Below, one piece after another: positions 23,499-31,063 of a DNA stretch of 44,715 nt. This stretch comes from Streptomyces sp. DI166 (GTDB lineage Bacteria; Actinomycetota; Actinomycetes; Streptomycetales; Streptomycetaceae), in NCBI RefSeq assembly GCF_900091315.1, contig NZ_FLSP01000072.1, forward strand, positions 1 through 44,715, read 5' to 3'. The notes under the pieces were generated by a model, which saw only the letters and a list, made by a program, of their open reading frames with translations, was not told the origin of the DNA and did no database searches. A program made the translations under genes and the position numbers. Within the stretch, counting starts at the first letter, position 1. Every line of letters begins with the position of its first letter.

Positions 23499-25829
23499 TC
23501 ACGCGCCGAGGGTCAGGCGGGGCTTCGGTGCGTCGGTGCGGCCCGTCTGGGGACGACGGCTGCCCGCCCGGTACGGGGCCGGCCAGGGGGCCGCGGGGCC
23601 GTCGTAGGACTGTTCCGCCGCCGCGTGCAGGGTCCAGTGGGGGTCGTAGAGGTGGGGGCGGGCCAGGGCGCAGAGGTCGGTACGGCCCGCCAGGATCAGG
23701 GAGTTGACGTCGTCCCAGGAAGAGATGGCGCCGACCGCGATGACCGGGACGCCGACGGTGTTGCGGATGCGGTCGGCGTACGGCGTCTGGTAGGAGCGGC
23801 CGTACTCGGGGTGTTCGTCGTAGACCACCTGGCCCGTGGAGACGTCGACGGCGTCGGCGCCGTGCGCGGCGAAGGCGCGGGCGATCGCGACGGCGTCCTC
23901 GGCGTCGTTGCCGCCCTCGGCCCAGTCCGTGGCGGAGATACGGACGGTCATGGGACGTTCCTCGGGCCAGACGGCCCGTACCGCGTCGAAGACCTCCAGC
24001 GGGAAGCGCAGGCGCTTGTCCAGGGTGCCGCCGTAGGCGTCGGTGCGGCGGTTGGTGAGCGGGGAGAGGAAGCCGGAGAGCAAGTAGCCGTGCGCGCAGT
24101 GAAGTTCCAGCAGGTCGAAGCCTGCGCGGGCCGCGCGCGTTGCCGCCGAGGTGAACTGCTCGCGGATGTCGGTGAGTTGGGCGCGGCTCAGTTCGCGTGG
24201 GACCTGGCTGTCGGGGCGGTACGGGATCGGGGACGCGGCCACGAGGGGCCAGTTGCCGTCGGGCAGGGGTTCGTCGATGCCCTCCCACATCAGCTTGGTC
24301 GAGCCCTTGCGTCCGCTGTGGCCGAGCTGCACGCCGATCGCGGTCCCCGGCGCCTGCGTGTGCACGAAGTCGGTGATCCGCCGCCACGCCTCGCCCTGGG
24401 CGGCGGTGTAGAGGCCGGTACAGCCGGGGGTGATCCGGCCCTCGGGGCTGACGCACACCATCTCGGTCATCACCAGACCGGCGCCGCCGAGGGCCCGCGC
24501 GCCCAGGTGGACGAGGTGGAAGTCGCCGGGCATGCCGTCCACGGCGGAGTACATGTCCATGGGTGAGACGACGACCCGGTTGCGCAGGGTCAGTCCGCGC
24601 AGCCGGAACGGGGTGAACATCGGCGGCGTGCCGGGCAGGCAGCCGAAGTCCCGCTCGACGGACTCGGTGAAGCGGGCGTCGCGCAGCCGCAGGTTGTCGT
24701 GGGTGACCCGGCGGCTGCGGGTGAGCAGGTTGAAGGCGAACTGGCGCGGCGGCTGGTCCAGGTAGAGGGCGATGTTCTCGAACCACTCCAGGCTGGCGCG
24801 GGCGGCGCGCTGGGTGGAGGCGACGACCGGCTTGCGCTCCTCCTCGTACGCGGTCAGCGCGCTCGGCAGGTCGGGCTGCTCCTCCAGGCAGGCGGCGAGG
24901 GCGAGGGCGTCCTCGACGGCGAGCTTGGTGCCGGAGCCGATGGAGAAGTGGGCGGTGTGGGCGGCGTCGCCGAGCAGGACGACGTTCCGGTGCGACCAGC
25001 GGGCGTTGACGACCGTGCGGAAGGTGGTCCAGGCGGAGTTGTTGGAGCGCAGGGGGCGGCCGCGCAGCACGTCGGCGAAGATCTTGGCGCAGGCCTCGAT
25101 GGAGTCGCGGGTGTCCATGTCGGCGAGGCCGGCGGCGCGCCAGACCTCTTCGCGCATCTCGATGATGACGGTGGAGGCGCCGAATTGATTCTGCGGCCCG
25201 GAGGGCCTCGTTGAGGGGTGGCGGTCGGGTGACGGGCGGGCATAAGGGTAGCCGTGGAGTTGCATCACGCCGTGTTCGGTTTCCGCGATCTCGAAGCGGA
25301 AGGCATCGAAGGCGAAGTCGGTGGCGAGCCAGATGTAGCGGCAGCGGTGGGTGGTCACCCGGGGCCGGAAGACCTCGGCGTAGGCCTCGCGGGTGGTGCT
25401 GTGCACGCCGTCGGCGGCGATCACCAGGTCGTGGGTCGCGGCGAGTTCGTCCGGGGGCGGGGCCTCGGAGGTGAAGCGGAGGTCGACGCCGAGGCCGCGG
25501 CAGCGGCGGTGCAGGATCTCCAGCAGCCGTTTGCGGCCCAGGGCGGCGAATCCGTGGCCGCCGGAGGTGTGGCGGTGGTCGCGGTGGCCGATGACGATGT
25601 CGTCCCAGCGCGTGAAGTGCTGTTGGAGGGCGGCGTAGACCTCGGGGTCGGCGTGTTCGATGCCGCCGAGGGTCTCGTCGGAGAGGACCACGCCGAAGCC
25701 GAAGGTGTCGTCGGGGGCGTTGCGCTCCCAGACGGTGATCTCCCGACCCGGGTCGAGGCGTTTGAGGAGGGCGGCGGCGTACAGTCCGCCGGGGCCGCCG
25801 CCGATGACGGCCACACGCAAGGGAGCCAT
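23499..25829 (-). CDS. bifunctional aryl-CoA FAD monooxygenase / Old Yellow Enzyme reductase
   Basis: The 776-residue protein fuses two flavoenzymes. Residues 1-~390 are a PHBH-type monooxygenase with dinucleotide fold IGGGPGGLYAA at 9-19, DLVIAADGVHSTTREAY and the FAD motif VVLLGDAAHTAHFSIGSGTK. Residues ~405-765 are an OYE/NADH:flavin oxidoreductase barrel (FTPFRLRGLTLRNRVVVSPM, GVQLGHSGRKGS, ELHCAHGYLLSGFLSP, TNRRTDAYGG). This architecture is that of 2-aminobenzoyl-CoA monooxygenase/reductase and of proteins annotated bifunctional salicylyl-CoA 5-hydroxylase/oxidoreductase. It hydroxylates and partly reduces the aryl-CoA made by the ligase at 18266. Three bases separate it from the upstream enoyl-CoA hydratase gene. 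Substrate choice between anthraniloyl- and salicylyl-CoA is not decidable here; the RidA and acyl-CoA dehydrogenase neighbours favour the former. Confidence 0.9.
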   Translation of the reverse strand: MAPLRVAVIGGGPGGLYAAALLKRLDPGREITVWERNAPDDTFGFGVVLSDETLGGIEHADPEVYAALQQHFTRWDDIVIGHRDHRHTSGGHGFAALGRKRLLEILHRRCRGLGVDLRFTSEAPPPDELAATHDLVIAADGVHSTTREAYAEVFRPRVTTHRCRYIWLATDFAFDAFRFEIAETEHGVMQLHGYPYARPSPDRHPSTRPSGPQNQFGASTVIIEMREEVWRAAGLADMDTRDSIEACAKIFADVLRGRPLRSNNSAWTTFRTVVNARWSHRNVVLLGDAAHTAHFSIGSGTKLAVEDALALAACLEEQPDLPSALTAYEEERKPVVASTQRAARASLEWFENIALYLDQPPRQFAFNLLTRSRRVTHDNLRLRDARFTESVERDFGCLPGTPPMFTPFRLRGLTLRNRVVVSPMDMYSAVDGMPGDFHLVHLGARALGGAGLVMTEMVCVSPEGRITPGCTGLYTAAQGEAWRRITDFVHTQAPGTAIGVQLGHSGRKGSTKLMWEGIDEPLPDGNWPLVAASPIPYRPDSQVPRELSRAQLTDIREQFTSAATRAARAGFDLLELHCAHGYLLSGFLSPLTNRRTDAYGGTLDKRLRFPLEVFDAVRAVWPEERPMTVRISATDWAEGGNDAEDAVAIARAFAAHGADAVDVSTGQVVYDEHPEYGRSYQTPYADRIRNTVGVPVIAVGAISSWDDVNSLILAGRTDLCALARPHLYDPHWTLHAAAEQSYDGPAAPWPAPYRAGSRRPQTGRTDAPKPRLTLGA

Positions 25830-25832
25830 GGT

Positions 25833-26660
25833 TCAGCGCCCCTTCCACTTCGGGGGGCGTTTCTCGGTGAACGCCCGGTGGAACTCCGCGTAGTCCTCCC
25901 CCGTCATCAGCAGGGCCTGTGTGGAGGCGTCCAGTTCGACGGCCGCGGCCAGCGGCATGTCCAGTTCCGCCGTGAGCAGGGCTTTGGTCTGGGCGTATGC
26001 GAGGGCCGGTCCGTCGGCGAGGCGGCGGGCGAGAGCCGCGGCGGCCGTGTCGGCGTCGCCCTCCTCGGTCAGCTCGCTGATCAGGCCGATGCGCTCGGCC
26101 TCCGCGGCGCGCACCGGCTCGCCCAGCATGAGCAGGCGGGTGGCGTGGCCGAGGCCGACGACGCGGGGCAGGAGGTAGGCGGCGCCCATGTCGCCGCCGG
26201 ACAGGCCGACGCGGGTGAAGAGGAAGGCGAAGCGGGCGGTGGGGTCGGCGACGCGGAAGTCCGCCGCCAGCGCGAGCACGGCGCCGGCGCCGGCCGCGAC
26301 GCCGTGCAGCGCGGCGATCACCGGGAACGGGCACTCCCGGATCGCGCGGACCACCTGGCCGGTCATCCGGTTGAAGTCGACGAGCTGGGCGGTGTCCATG
26401 GAGAGGGTCGCGCCGATGATCTCGTCCACGTCGCCGCCGGAGCAGAAGCCGCGCCCCTCCCCCGCGAGCACGAGCGCCCGTATCGCCCGTTCCCTGGACA
26501 GCTCGGCGAGCAGGTCGCGCAGGTCGGCGTAGGCACCGAAGGTGAGGGCGTTCAGCTTCTCCGGGCGGGCGAGGGTGACCGTGGCGACGCCGTCGGCCAG
26601 CTCCACGCGCAGGTGCCGCCAAGGGTCGGTGCGGGCGGCGGAGCCGGTGAAGGGACTCAT
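25833..26660 (-). CDS. enoyl-CoA hydratase/isomerase family protein
   Basis: The 275-residue crotonase-fold protein has oxyanion-hole segments GRGFCSGGDVDEI and HGVAAGAGAVLALAADFRVA and the block FTRVGLSGGDMGAAYLLPRV. The acidic Glu pair of classical hydratases is not obvious (SGGDMGAA carries Asp at the second position), so hydratase, ring-opening or isomerase activity is possible. It is the first gene of the minus-strand unit with the monooxygenase and would act on the alicyclic CoA product in a beta-oxidation-like sequence. ATG 26660 has GGAGG upstream. Crotonase genes are a constant part of 2-aminobenzoyl-CoA clusters. Confidence 0.88.
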   Translation of the reverse strand: MSPFTGSAARTDPWRHLRVELADGVATVTLARPEKLNALTFGAYADLRDLLAELSRERAIRALVLAGEGRGFCSGGDVDEIIGATLSMDTAQLVDFNRMTGQVVRAIRECPFPVIAALHGVAAGAGAVLALAADFRVADPTARFAFLFTRVGLSGGDMGAAYLLPRVVGLGHATRLLMLGEPVRAAEAERIGLISELTEEGDADTAAAALARRLADGPALAYAQTKALLTAELDMPLAAAVELDASTQALLMTGEDYAEFHRAFTEKRPPKWKGR

Positions 26661-26735
26661 GGCGGACGGGCCTCCTCGGGCGGACTGCGGGGGCTGCGCT
26701 GTCTCACTGAGGTGTACCCCTCGAAGTTATCACTC

Positions 26736-26795
26736 ATCCGTGACTGTCGTCAGGATGGCGCGATACGTCACAGGCGCGGTCCGCGTGTCACGGAT
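26736..26795. promoter_or_regulatory. operator-like region upstream of the enoyl-CoA hydratase gene
   Basis: A perfect 9-bp inverted pair ATCCGTGAC (26736-26744) / GTCACGGAT (26787-26795) brackets a CGATACG (26761-26767) shared with the divergent promoter at 18123-18265. An AT-rich GAGTGATAACTTC on the minus strand (about 26724-26736) could be the -10 region for the hydratase-monooxygenase unit. Confidence 0.4.
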
Positions 26796-26971
26796 CGTCC
26801 ACGCGGCGGTAACGGTGGGATCGGGGGCGCGAGGCGGGGCGTTGTCCGGGGTAAGCCGCTCGCTACGGGGCCGAAGGTCCCGGGCGGGGCCTGACCGAAG
26901 ACTCTGACGTGGGGCCCCGTACCATTCATACGGTTGAAAGCAGCACCGTCTGCTTTGAGAACGGACCCGCC

Positions 26972-27412
26972 GTGCACGATCGCCTCCCCACCCCCGCCTC
27001 CTGGCGCATCGCACTGCCGCACACCACCGCGGCGGTGCCGGTCGCGCGTGCCCTGGTCCGTACCGCCCTTGCCGAGCTGGAGCACACCGCGGACGGCGAC
27101 ACCGCCGAGCTGCTGACCGCGGAGCTGGTCGCGAACGCGGTGGAGCACACGGCGGGTGACGGGCCCATAGAGCTGGTGGTGGAGCTGCTGCCGAACGGCT
27201 GCAAGGTGGAGGTGCACGATCCGGATCCGGCGCCGCCGGGGGATCTGACGCATCCCGTCGCCGGGGAGCCGGATCCTTGGCAGGAGCACGGGCGGGGGTT
27301 GCTGTTGATCCGCGCGCTCAGCTCTTCGTGCGGGCACCGGGCGACTCCGTCGGGGAAGGCGGTGTGGTTCCGGTTGCCGTCCGTGCCTGCGCCGCGGAGG
27401 CCTCTGGCGTAG
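26972..27412 (+). CDS. small GHKL/HATPase_c ATP-binding protein (anti-sigma/serine kinase type)
   Basis: A 146-residue single-domain ATPase of the RsbW/SpoIIAB class. The N-box is LTAELVANAVEHT (Glu51, Asn55), the first glycine box VHDPDP is degenerate and the second HGRGLLLIRAL is intact. GTG 26972 (HDRLPTPASWRIALPH) is preferred because typical relatives start there; the frame is open from 26909. Like the gene at 228 it has no sigma or anti-sigma antagonist partner adjacent. Its start lies in the 26661-26971 spacer shared with the divergent hydratase gene, and it converges on arcB across two copies of a 46-bp repeat. Confidence 0.8.
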   Translation: MHDRLPTPASWRIALPHTTAAVPVARALVRTALAELEHTADGDTAELLTAELVANAVEHTAGDGPIELVVELLPNGCKVEVHDPDPAPPGDLTHPVAGEPDPWQEHGRGLLLIRALSSSCGHRATPSGKAVWFRLPSVPAPRRPLA

Positions 27413-27431
27413 GGGCAGGGTTCTCGGCTTG

Positions 27432-27477
27432 GTGCGGGTGCGTTGTGGCTGGGCGCGCAGTTCCCCGCGCCCCTGAA
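27432..27477. repeat. 46-bp intergenic repeat, copy 1 (Streptomyces palindromic element)
   Basis: Identical over 46 bp to 27556-27601. The core GCGCGCAGTTCCCCGCGC can fold on GGGCGCG/CGCGCCC arms. It is found downstream of convergent gene ends and may serve as a transcription terminator; similar palindromes are widespread in Streptomyces intergenic DNA. Confidence 0.8.
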
Positions 27478-27555
27478 GTGGGAACAGTCGCCGTGGGCGG
27501 CCACCGTTCCCGCGCTGCGGCGGCCATCGGGGTGGGGGCGGCGGTCTCCTGCCGA

Positions 27556-27601
27556 GTGCGGGTGCGTTGTGGCTGGGCGCGCAGTTCCCCGCGCCCCTGA
27601 A
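27556..27601. repeat. 46-bp intergenic repeat, copy 2
   Basis: Exact second copy of 27432-27477, offset by 124 bp in the same orientation. It ends 6 bases before the arcB stop codon (27608-27610), where it could end arcB transcription. A diverged, inverted third copy lies at 31971-32016. Confidence 0.8.
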
Positions 27602-27607
27602 AGGCCC

Positions 27608-28621
27608 CTAGCGGGCCAGGGTGGCTACCAAGACCGACTTGATCGTGTGGAGGCGGTTTTCCGACTGGTCGAAGACCACCGAGTGGGGGGATTCGAAGAC
27701 CTCGTCCGTGACCTCCAGGGAGTCGAGGCCGTGGGTCTCGAAGATTTCGCGGCCCACCTTCGTGCCGAGGTCGTGGAAGGCCGGGAGGCAGTGGAGGAAC
27801 TTGACGTCCGGGTTGCCGCTGGCCCGCAGGACGTCCATCGTCACCGCATACGGGGACAGGGCCTTGATGCGCTCGTCCCAGACCTCCTTGGGCTCCCCCA
27901 TCGACACCCAGACGTCCGTGGCGACGAAGTCGGCGCCCAGGACGCCCTCCGTGACGGACTCGGTGAGGGTGATGCGCGCGCCGCTGGCCTCGGCGAGCCG
28001 ACGGGCCTCGGTGATGATCGGCTCGGCCGGCCAGTACGCCTTGGGCGCGACGATCCGTACGTCCATGCCGAGCAGGGCGCCGGTGACCAGGTAGGAGTTG
28101 CCCATGTTGAAGCGGGCGTCGCCGAGGTAGGCGAAGGCGATGGTGTCGTCGAGGGTCTTGTCGGAGTGCTCCAGCATCGTGAGCACGTCGGCCAGCATCT
28201 GGGTGGGGTGCCAGTCGTCGGTGAGGCCGTTGTAGACCGGCACCCCCGCGTACGCGGCCAGCTCCTCGACCTTCTCCTGGCTGTCCCCCCGGTACTCGAT
28301 GCCGTCGAACATCCGCCCGAGCACCCGCGCGGTGTCCTTGACCGACTCCTTGTGCCCGATCTGCGAGCCCGCCGGGTCCAGGTACGTCGTCGCGGCGCCC
28401 TGGTCCGCCGCGGCGACCTCGAAGGCGCACCGGGTGCGCGTGGAGGTCTTCTCGAAGATCAGCGCGATGTTCCGGCCGCGCAGGTACTGCGTCTCGGTCC
28501 CGGCCTTCTTCGCCGCCTTCAGGTCCGCGGCCAGCTCGACCAGACCGCGGAACTCCTCCGCGGTGAAGTCCAGCTCCTTGAGGAAGTGGCGGCCGGCGAG
28601 GGCGGTCGGGACAGTCGCCAT
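27608..28621 (-). CDS. arcB: ornithine carbamoyltransferase
   Basis: The 337-residue enzyme interconverts ornithine plus carbamoyl phosphate with citrulline. The carbamoyl phosphate loop is FEKTSTRTRCAFEVA, the second signature SQIGHKESVKDTARVLGRM, and the ornithine site FLHCLPAFHD. Length and the DQGAATTYLDPAGS region fit the catabolic/ADI-type branch (ArcB) better than short anabolic ArgF, and the arginine deiminase gene lies directly upstream. Naming as arcB rather than argF is therefore contextual. ATG 28621 has GGAG at 7 bases. No carbamate kinase (arcC) is in the window. Regulatory candidates are the TCTATAC repeats at 28661 and 28681. Confidence 0.93.
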   Translation of the reverse strand: MATVPTALAGRHFLKELDFTAEEFRGLVELAADLKAAKKAGTETQYLRGRNIALIFEKTSTRTRCAFEVAAADQGAATTYLDPAGSQIGHKESVKDTARVLGRMFDGIEYRGDSQEKVEELAAYAGVPVYNGLTDDWHPTQMLADVLTMLEHSDKTLDDTIAFAYLGDARFNMGNSYLVTGALLGMDVRIVAPKAYWPAEPIITEARRLAEASGARITLTESVTEGVLGADFVATDVWVSMGEPKEVWDERIKALSPYAVTMDVLRASGNPDVKFLHCLPAFHDLGTKVGREIFETHGLDSLEVTDEVFESPHSVVFDQSENRLHTIKSVLVATLAR

Positions 28622-28650
28622 GGGGGCGCTCCAGGGATGTGCGGACAATG

Positions 28651-28687
28651 ACTATGGAAGTCTATACGATGTTCCACATTTCTATAC
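28651..28687. promoter_or_regulatory. phased CTAT repeats between arcA and arcB
   Basis: The 75-bp arcA-arcB spacer is unusually AT-rich. TCTATAC occurs at 28661-28667 and 28681-28687, exactly 20 bp apart, and a related ACTATGG at 28651-28657 is 10 bp from the first. Helical phasing suggests a regulator site or internal promoter for arcB. I cannot match it to an ArgR box with confidence. Confidence 0.4.
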
Positions 28688-28696
28688 AGGCCCTGT

Positions 28697-29923
28697 TCAG
28701 TGCACGGACCCCCGCTCCACCGGGCAGCTCATACAGCGCGGTCCGCCCCGGCCCCGGCCCAGTTCGCTGCCCGGGATCTCGATCACCTCGATGCCCTGTT
28801 TGCGCAGGTGGGTGTTGGTGGTGGAGTTGCGTTCGTAGGCCACGACCACGCCCGGTTCGACCGCGAGGACGTTGCAGCCGTCGTCCCACTGCTCCCGCTC
28901 GGCCGCGTGCACGTCCTGGGTGGCGGTCAGCACCCGGATCTCGCTCAGTCCGAGGGCGGCCGCGATGGCGCGGTGCATGTGCTCCGGCGGGTGGTCGGTG
29001 ACCTTCAGTTCCTTGCCGTCGACACCGGGTTCGATGGTGTAGGAGCGGAGCATGCCGAGCCCGGCGTACTGGGTGAAGGTGTCGCCGTCGACCATCGTCA
29101 TCACCGTGTCGAGGTGCATGAAGGCGCGCCGCTTGGGCATGTCGAGCGCCACGATCGTCTGGGCGGAGCCCGCCGCGAACAGCTTGTGAGCGAGCATCTC
29201 CACGGCCTGGGGCGTCGTGCGCTCGCTCATCCCGATCAGTACCGCGCCGTTGCCGATCACCAGGACGTCGCCGCCCTCGATGGTGGACGGGTAGTCGGCC
29301 TGCCCCTCGGACCAGAAGTGGAACGATTCGTCGCGGAACAGCGGATGATGCCGGTAGATCGCCTCGAAGTGCACCGTCTCGCGCTGCCGGGCGGGCCAGC
29401 GCATGGCGTTGACGGAGACACCGTCGTAGATCCAGGCGGAGGTGTCCCGGGTGAAGAGGTGGTTCGGCAGCGGCGCCAGCAGGAAGTCGTCCAGTTCCAT
29501 GGCGTGGAAACGCACGGAGGTCGGCTCCGGGTGGGCGTCCAGGAACTCCCGCTTGGTCATGCCGCCGACCAGGGCCTCGGCCAGTTCGGGGGCGGGCAGG
29601 TTCTCGAAGGCGGCGCGCAGATGGTCCGTGGCGAGGACGCCGTACTCCTTCTCGTCGAAGACCCGGTCCAGGACGAGGGTGCGGGCCTCCGGGATCGCCA
29701 GGGCCTCGGTGAGCAGGTCGCCGAAGAGGTGCACGGTGACGCCGCGGTCGCGCAGGACGTCGGCGAAGCCGTCGTGCTCGGCGCGCGCCCGGCGAACCCA
29801 GAGCACGTCGTCGAAGAGCAGCGCGTCCTTGTTGCTGGGGGTGAGCCTTTTGAGCTCAAGATCGGGCCGGTGCAGGATGACGCGGCTGAGCCGGCCGGCC
29901 TCGGAGTCGACATGGAATCCCAT
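28697..29923 (-). CDS. arcA: arginine deiminase
   Basis: The 408-residue amidinotransferase-fold enzyme hydrolyses arginine to citrulline and ammonia. Family blocks are FTRDTSAWIYDGVSVNAM, IEGGDVLVIGNGAVLIGMSE, AFMHLDTVMTMVD (His/Asp catalytic region) and the C-terminal nucleophile in GGPRCMSCP (Cys397). ATG 29923 (MGFHVDSEAGRLSRVILHRP) is the conserved start although GGAGG is only one base away; GTG 29956 is an alternative. With arcB it forms the first two steps of the ADI pathway, giving carbamoyl phosphate for ATP. It is divergent from the SPFH gene. Confidence 0.93.
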   Translation of the reverse strand: MGFHVDSEAGRLSRVILHRPDLELKRLTPSNKDALLFDDVLWVRRARAEHDGFADVLRDRGVTVHLFGDLLTEALAIPEARTLVLDRVFDEKEYGVLATDHLRAAFENLPAPELAEALVGGMTKREFLDAHPEPTSVRFHAMELDDFLLAPLPNHLFTRDTSAWIYDGVSVNAMRWPARQRETVHFEAIYRHHPLFRDESFHFWSEGQADYPSTIEGGDVLVIGNGAVLIGMSERTTPQAVEMLAHKLFAAGSAQTIVALDMPKRRAFMHLDTVMTMVDGDTFTQYAGLGMLRSYTIEPGVDGKELKVTDHPPEHMHRAIAAALGLSEIRVLTATQDVHAAEREQWDDGCNVLAVEPGVVVAYERNSTTNTHLRKQGIEVIEIPGSELGRGRGGPRCMSCPVERGSVH

Positions 29924-29987
29924 GCCTCCATCCTGACCATCGAACGCCGTGTTCACCCCCTTGTTGCATTACTTCGCCGCCGACCGA

Positions 29988-30042
29988 TTCTCGTCCCCTT
30001 GACGAGAACCCATGGGTCCGCTTATCGTCCTCTTGACGAAAA
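29988..30042. promoter_or_regulatory. twin 21-bp palindromes upstream of the SPFH-NAD kinase pair
   Basis: Site 1 has arms TTCTCGTC (29988-29995) and GACGAGAA (30001-30008), perfect, with spacer CCCTT. Site 2 has arms TTATCGTC (30022-30029) and GACGAAAA (30035-30042), with one mismatch and spacer CTCTT. Centres are 34 bp apart. TTGACG hexamers (29999-30004 and 30033-30038) lie inside both sites, and TATCGT at 30023-30028 sits 18 bp after the first, so a regulator bound here would cover a -35/-10 promoter. Confidence 0.65.
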
Positions 30043-30058
30043 TCAGGGAGGGGTCCTC

Positions 30059-31063
30059 ATGGCCGACATCACGCGCCGCTTCGGCTGGCGCCATCTGCGG
30101 GGCGCGCCGACCGCGCACATCCGGTACCACCGCAAGGGCCGGCTGACCCACGACGGGCCCGGCATCAGCTTCTGGTTCCGGGCGCTGAGCGCGGCGCTGT
30201 CCGAGGTGCCGGTCGACGACCGCGAGCTGGCGATGACCTTCCACGCCCGCACGGCCGACTTCCAGGACGTGGCGGTGCAGGCGACGGTCACCTACCGGAT
30301 CAGCGACCCGGCCGTGGCGGCGGCCCGCCTGGACTTCTCCATCGACCCCGACACCGGCGCCTGGCGCGGCACCCCGCTGGAGCAGCTCGGCACCCTGCTG
30401 ACCGAGACGGCCCAGCAGCACGCCCTCGACGTCCTCGCCCGCACCCCGCTGTCGGAGGCGCTGGTGGACGGCGTGAGCGCGGTACGGGAACGGGTCGCCG
30501 AAGGGCTCGCCGCCGAGCCCCGACTGCCCGCCACCGGAATCGAGATCGTGGCCGTACGGGTCGTCGCGCTGCGCCCCGAGCCGGAGGTGGAGCGGGCGCT
30601 GCGCACGCCGGCCCGCGAGCTGATCCAGCAGGAGGCCGACCGGGCCACCTACGAACGCCGGGCCGTGGCCGTCGAGCGGGAGCGGGCCATCGCCGAGAAC
30701 GAACTGGCCAGCCAGATCGAACTCGCCCGCCGCGAGGAGCAGTTGGTCGAGCAGCGCGGCACCAACGAGCGCCGCAAGGCCGAGGAGCGCGCCGCCGCCG
30801 ACGCCGTACGCGCCGAGGCGGAGGCCGCGCGGACCGTACGGCTCGCCAAGGCCGAGGCCGAGAGCGCCCGCACGGTGGGCGAGGCCAAGGCCGAGGCGCA
30901 GGCCGCCTGGCTGCGGGTGCACTCGGACGTGGACGTCGCCGTCCTGCGCGCCCTCACCGGGACGCGGCTCGCGGAGAACCTGCCGCGCGTGGACAGCGTG
31001 ACGATCTCGCCGGACGTGCTCACCGGACTGCTCGCCAAGCTCGGTGACGGGGAGCGGGCGTGA
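30059..31063 (+). CDS. SPFH (band 7/stomatin-like) domain protein
   Basis: The 334-residue protein has an SPFH fold at ~45-195 (TADFQDVAVQATVTYRISDP, GTLLTETAQQHALDVLARTP, IEIVAVRVVALRP). A long Ala/Glu/Arg-rich coiled coil follows at ~200-290 (RATYERRAVAVERERAIAEN, then KAEERAAADAVRAEAEAA), and a short C-terminal domain. No transmembrane segment is seen, so it is probably a cytosolic or peripheral oligomer, unlike flotillins with a membrane hairpin. GGGAGGGG precedes ATG 30059. Its stop overlaps the next gene's GTG (GTGA). Function is unknown; the coupling to a NAD kinase-like protein is its best clue. Confidence 0.85.
   Translation: MADITRRFGWRHLRGAPTAHIRYHRKGRLTHDGPGISFWFRALSAALSEVPVDDRELAMTFHARTADFQDVAVQATVTYRISDPAVAAARLDFSIDPDTGAWRGTPLEQLGTLLTETAQQHALDVLARTPLSEALVDGVSAVRERVAEGLAAEPRLPATGIEIVAVRVVALRPEPEVERALRTPARELIQQEADRATYERRAVAVERERAIAENELASQIELARREEQLVEQRGTNERRKAEERAAADAVRAEAEAARTVRLAKAEAESARTVGEAKAEAQAAWLRVHSDVDVAVLRALTGTRLAENLPRVDSVTISPDVLTGLLAKLGDGERA

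Noticed and set aside
23407..26622. ~1070-residue minus-strand open frame
   Set aside because: Arg/Pro-rich alternative frame of the monooxygenase and hydratase genes.
28700..30058. Long plus-strand open frame leading into the SPFH gene
   Set aside because: It is antisense to arcA with no motifs; the SPFH start at 30059 has a clear ribosome-binding site.
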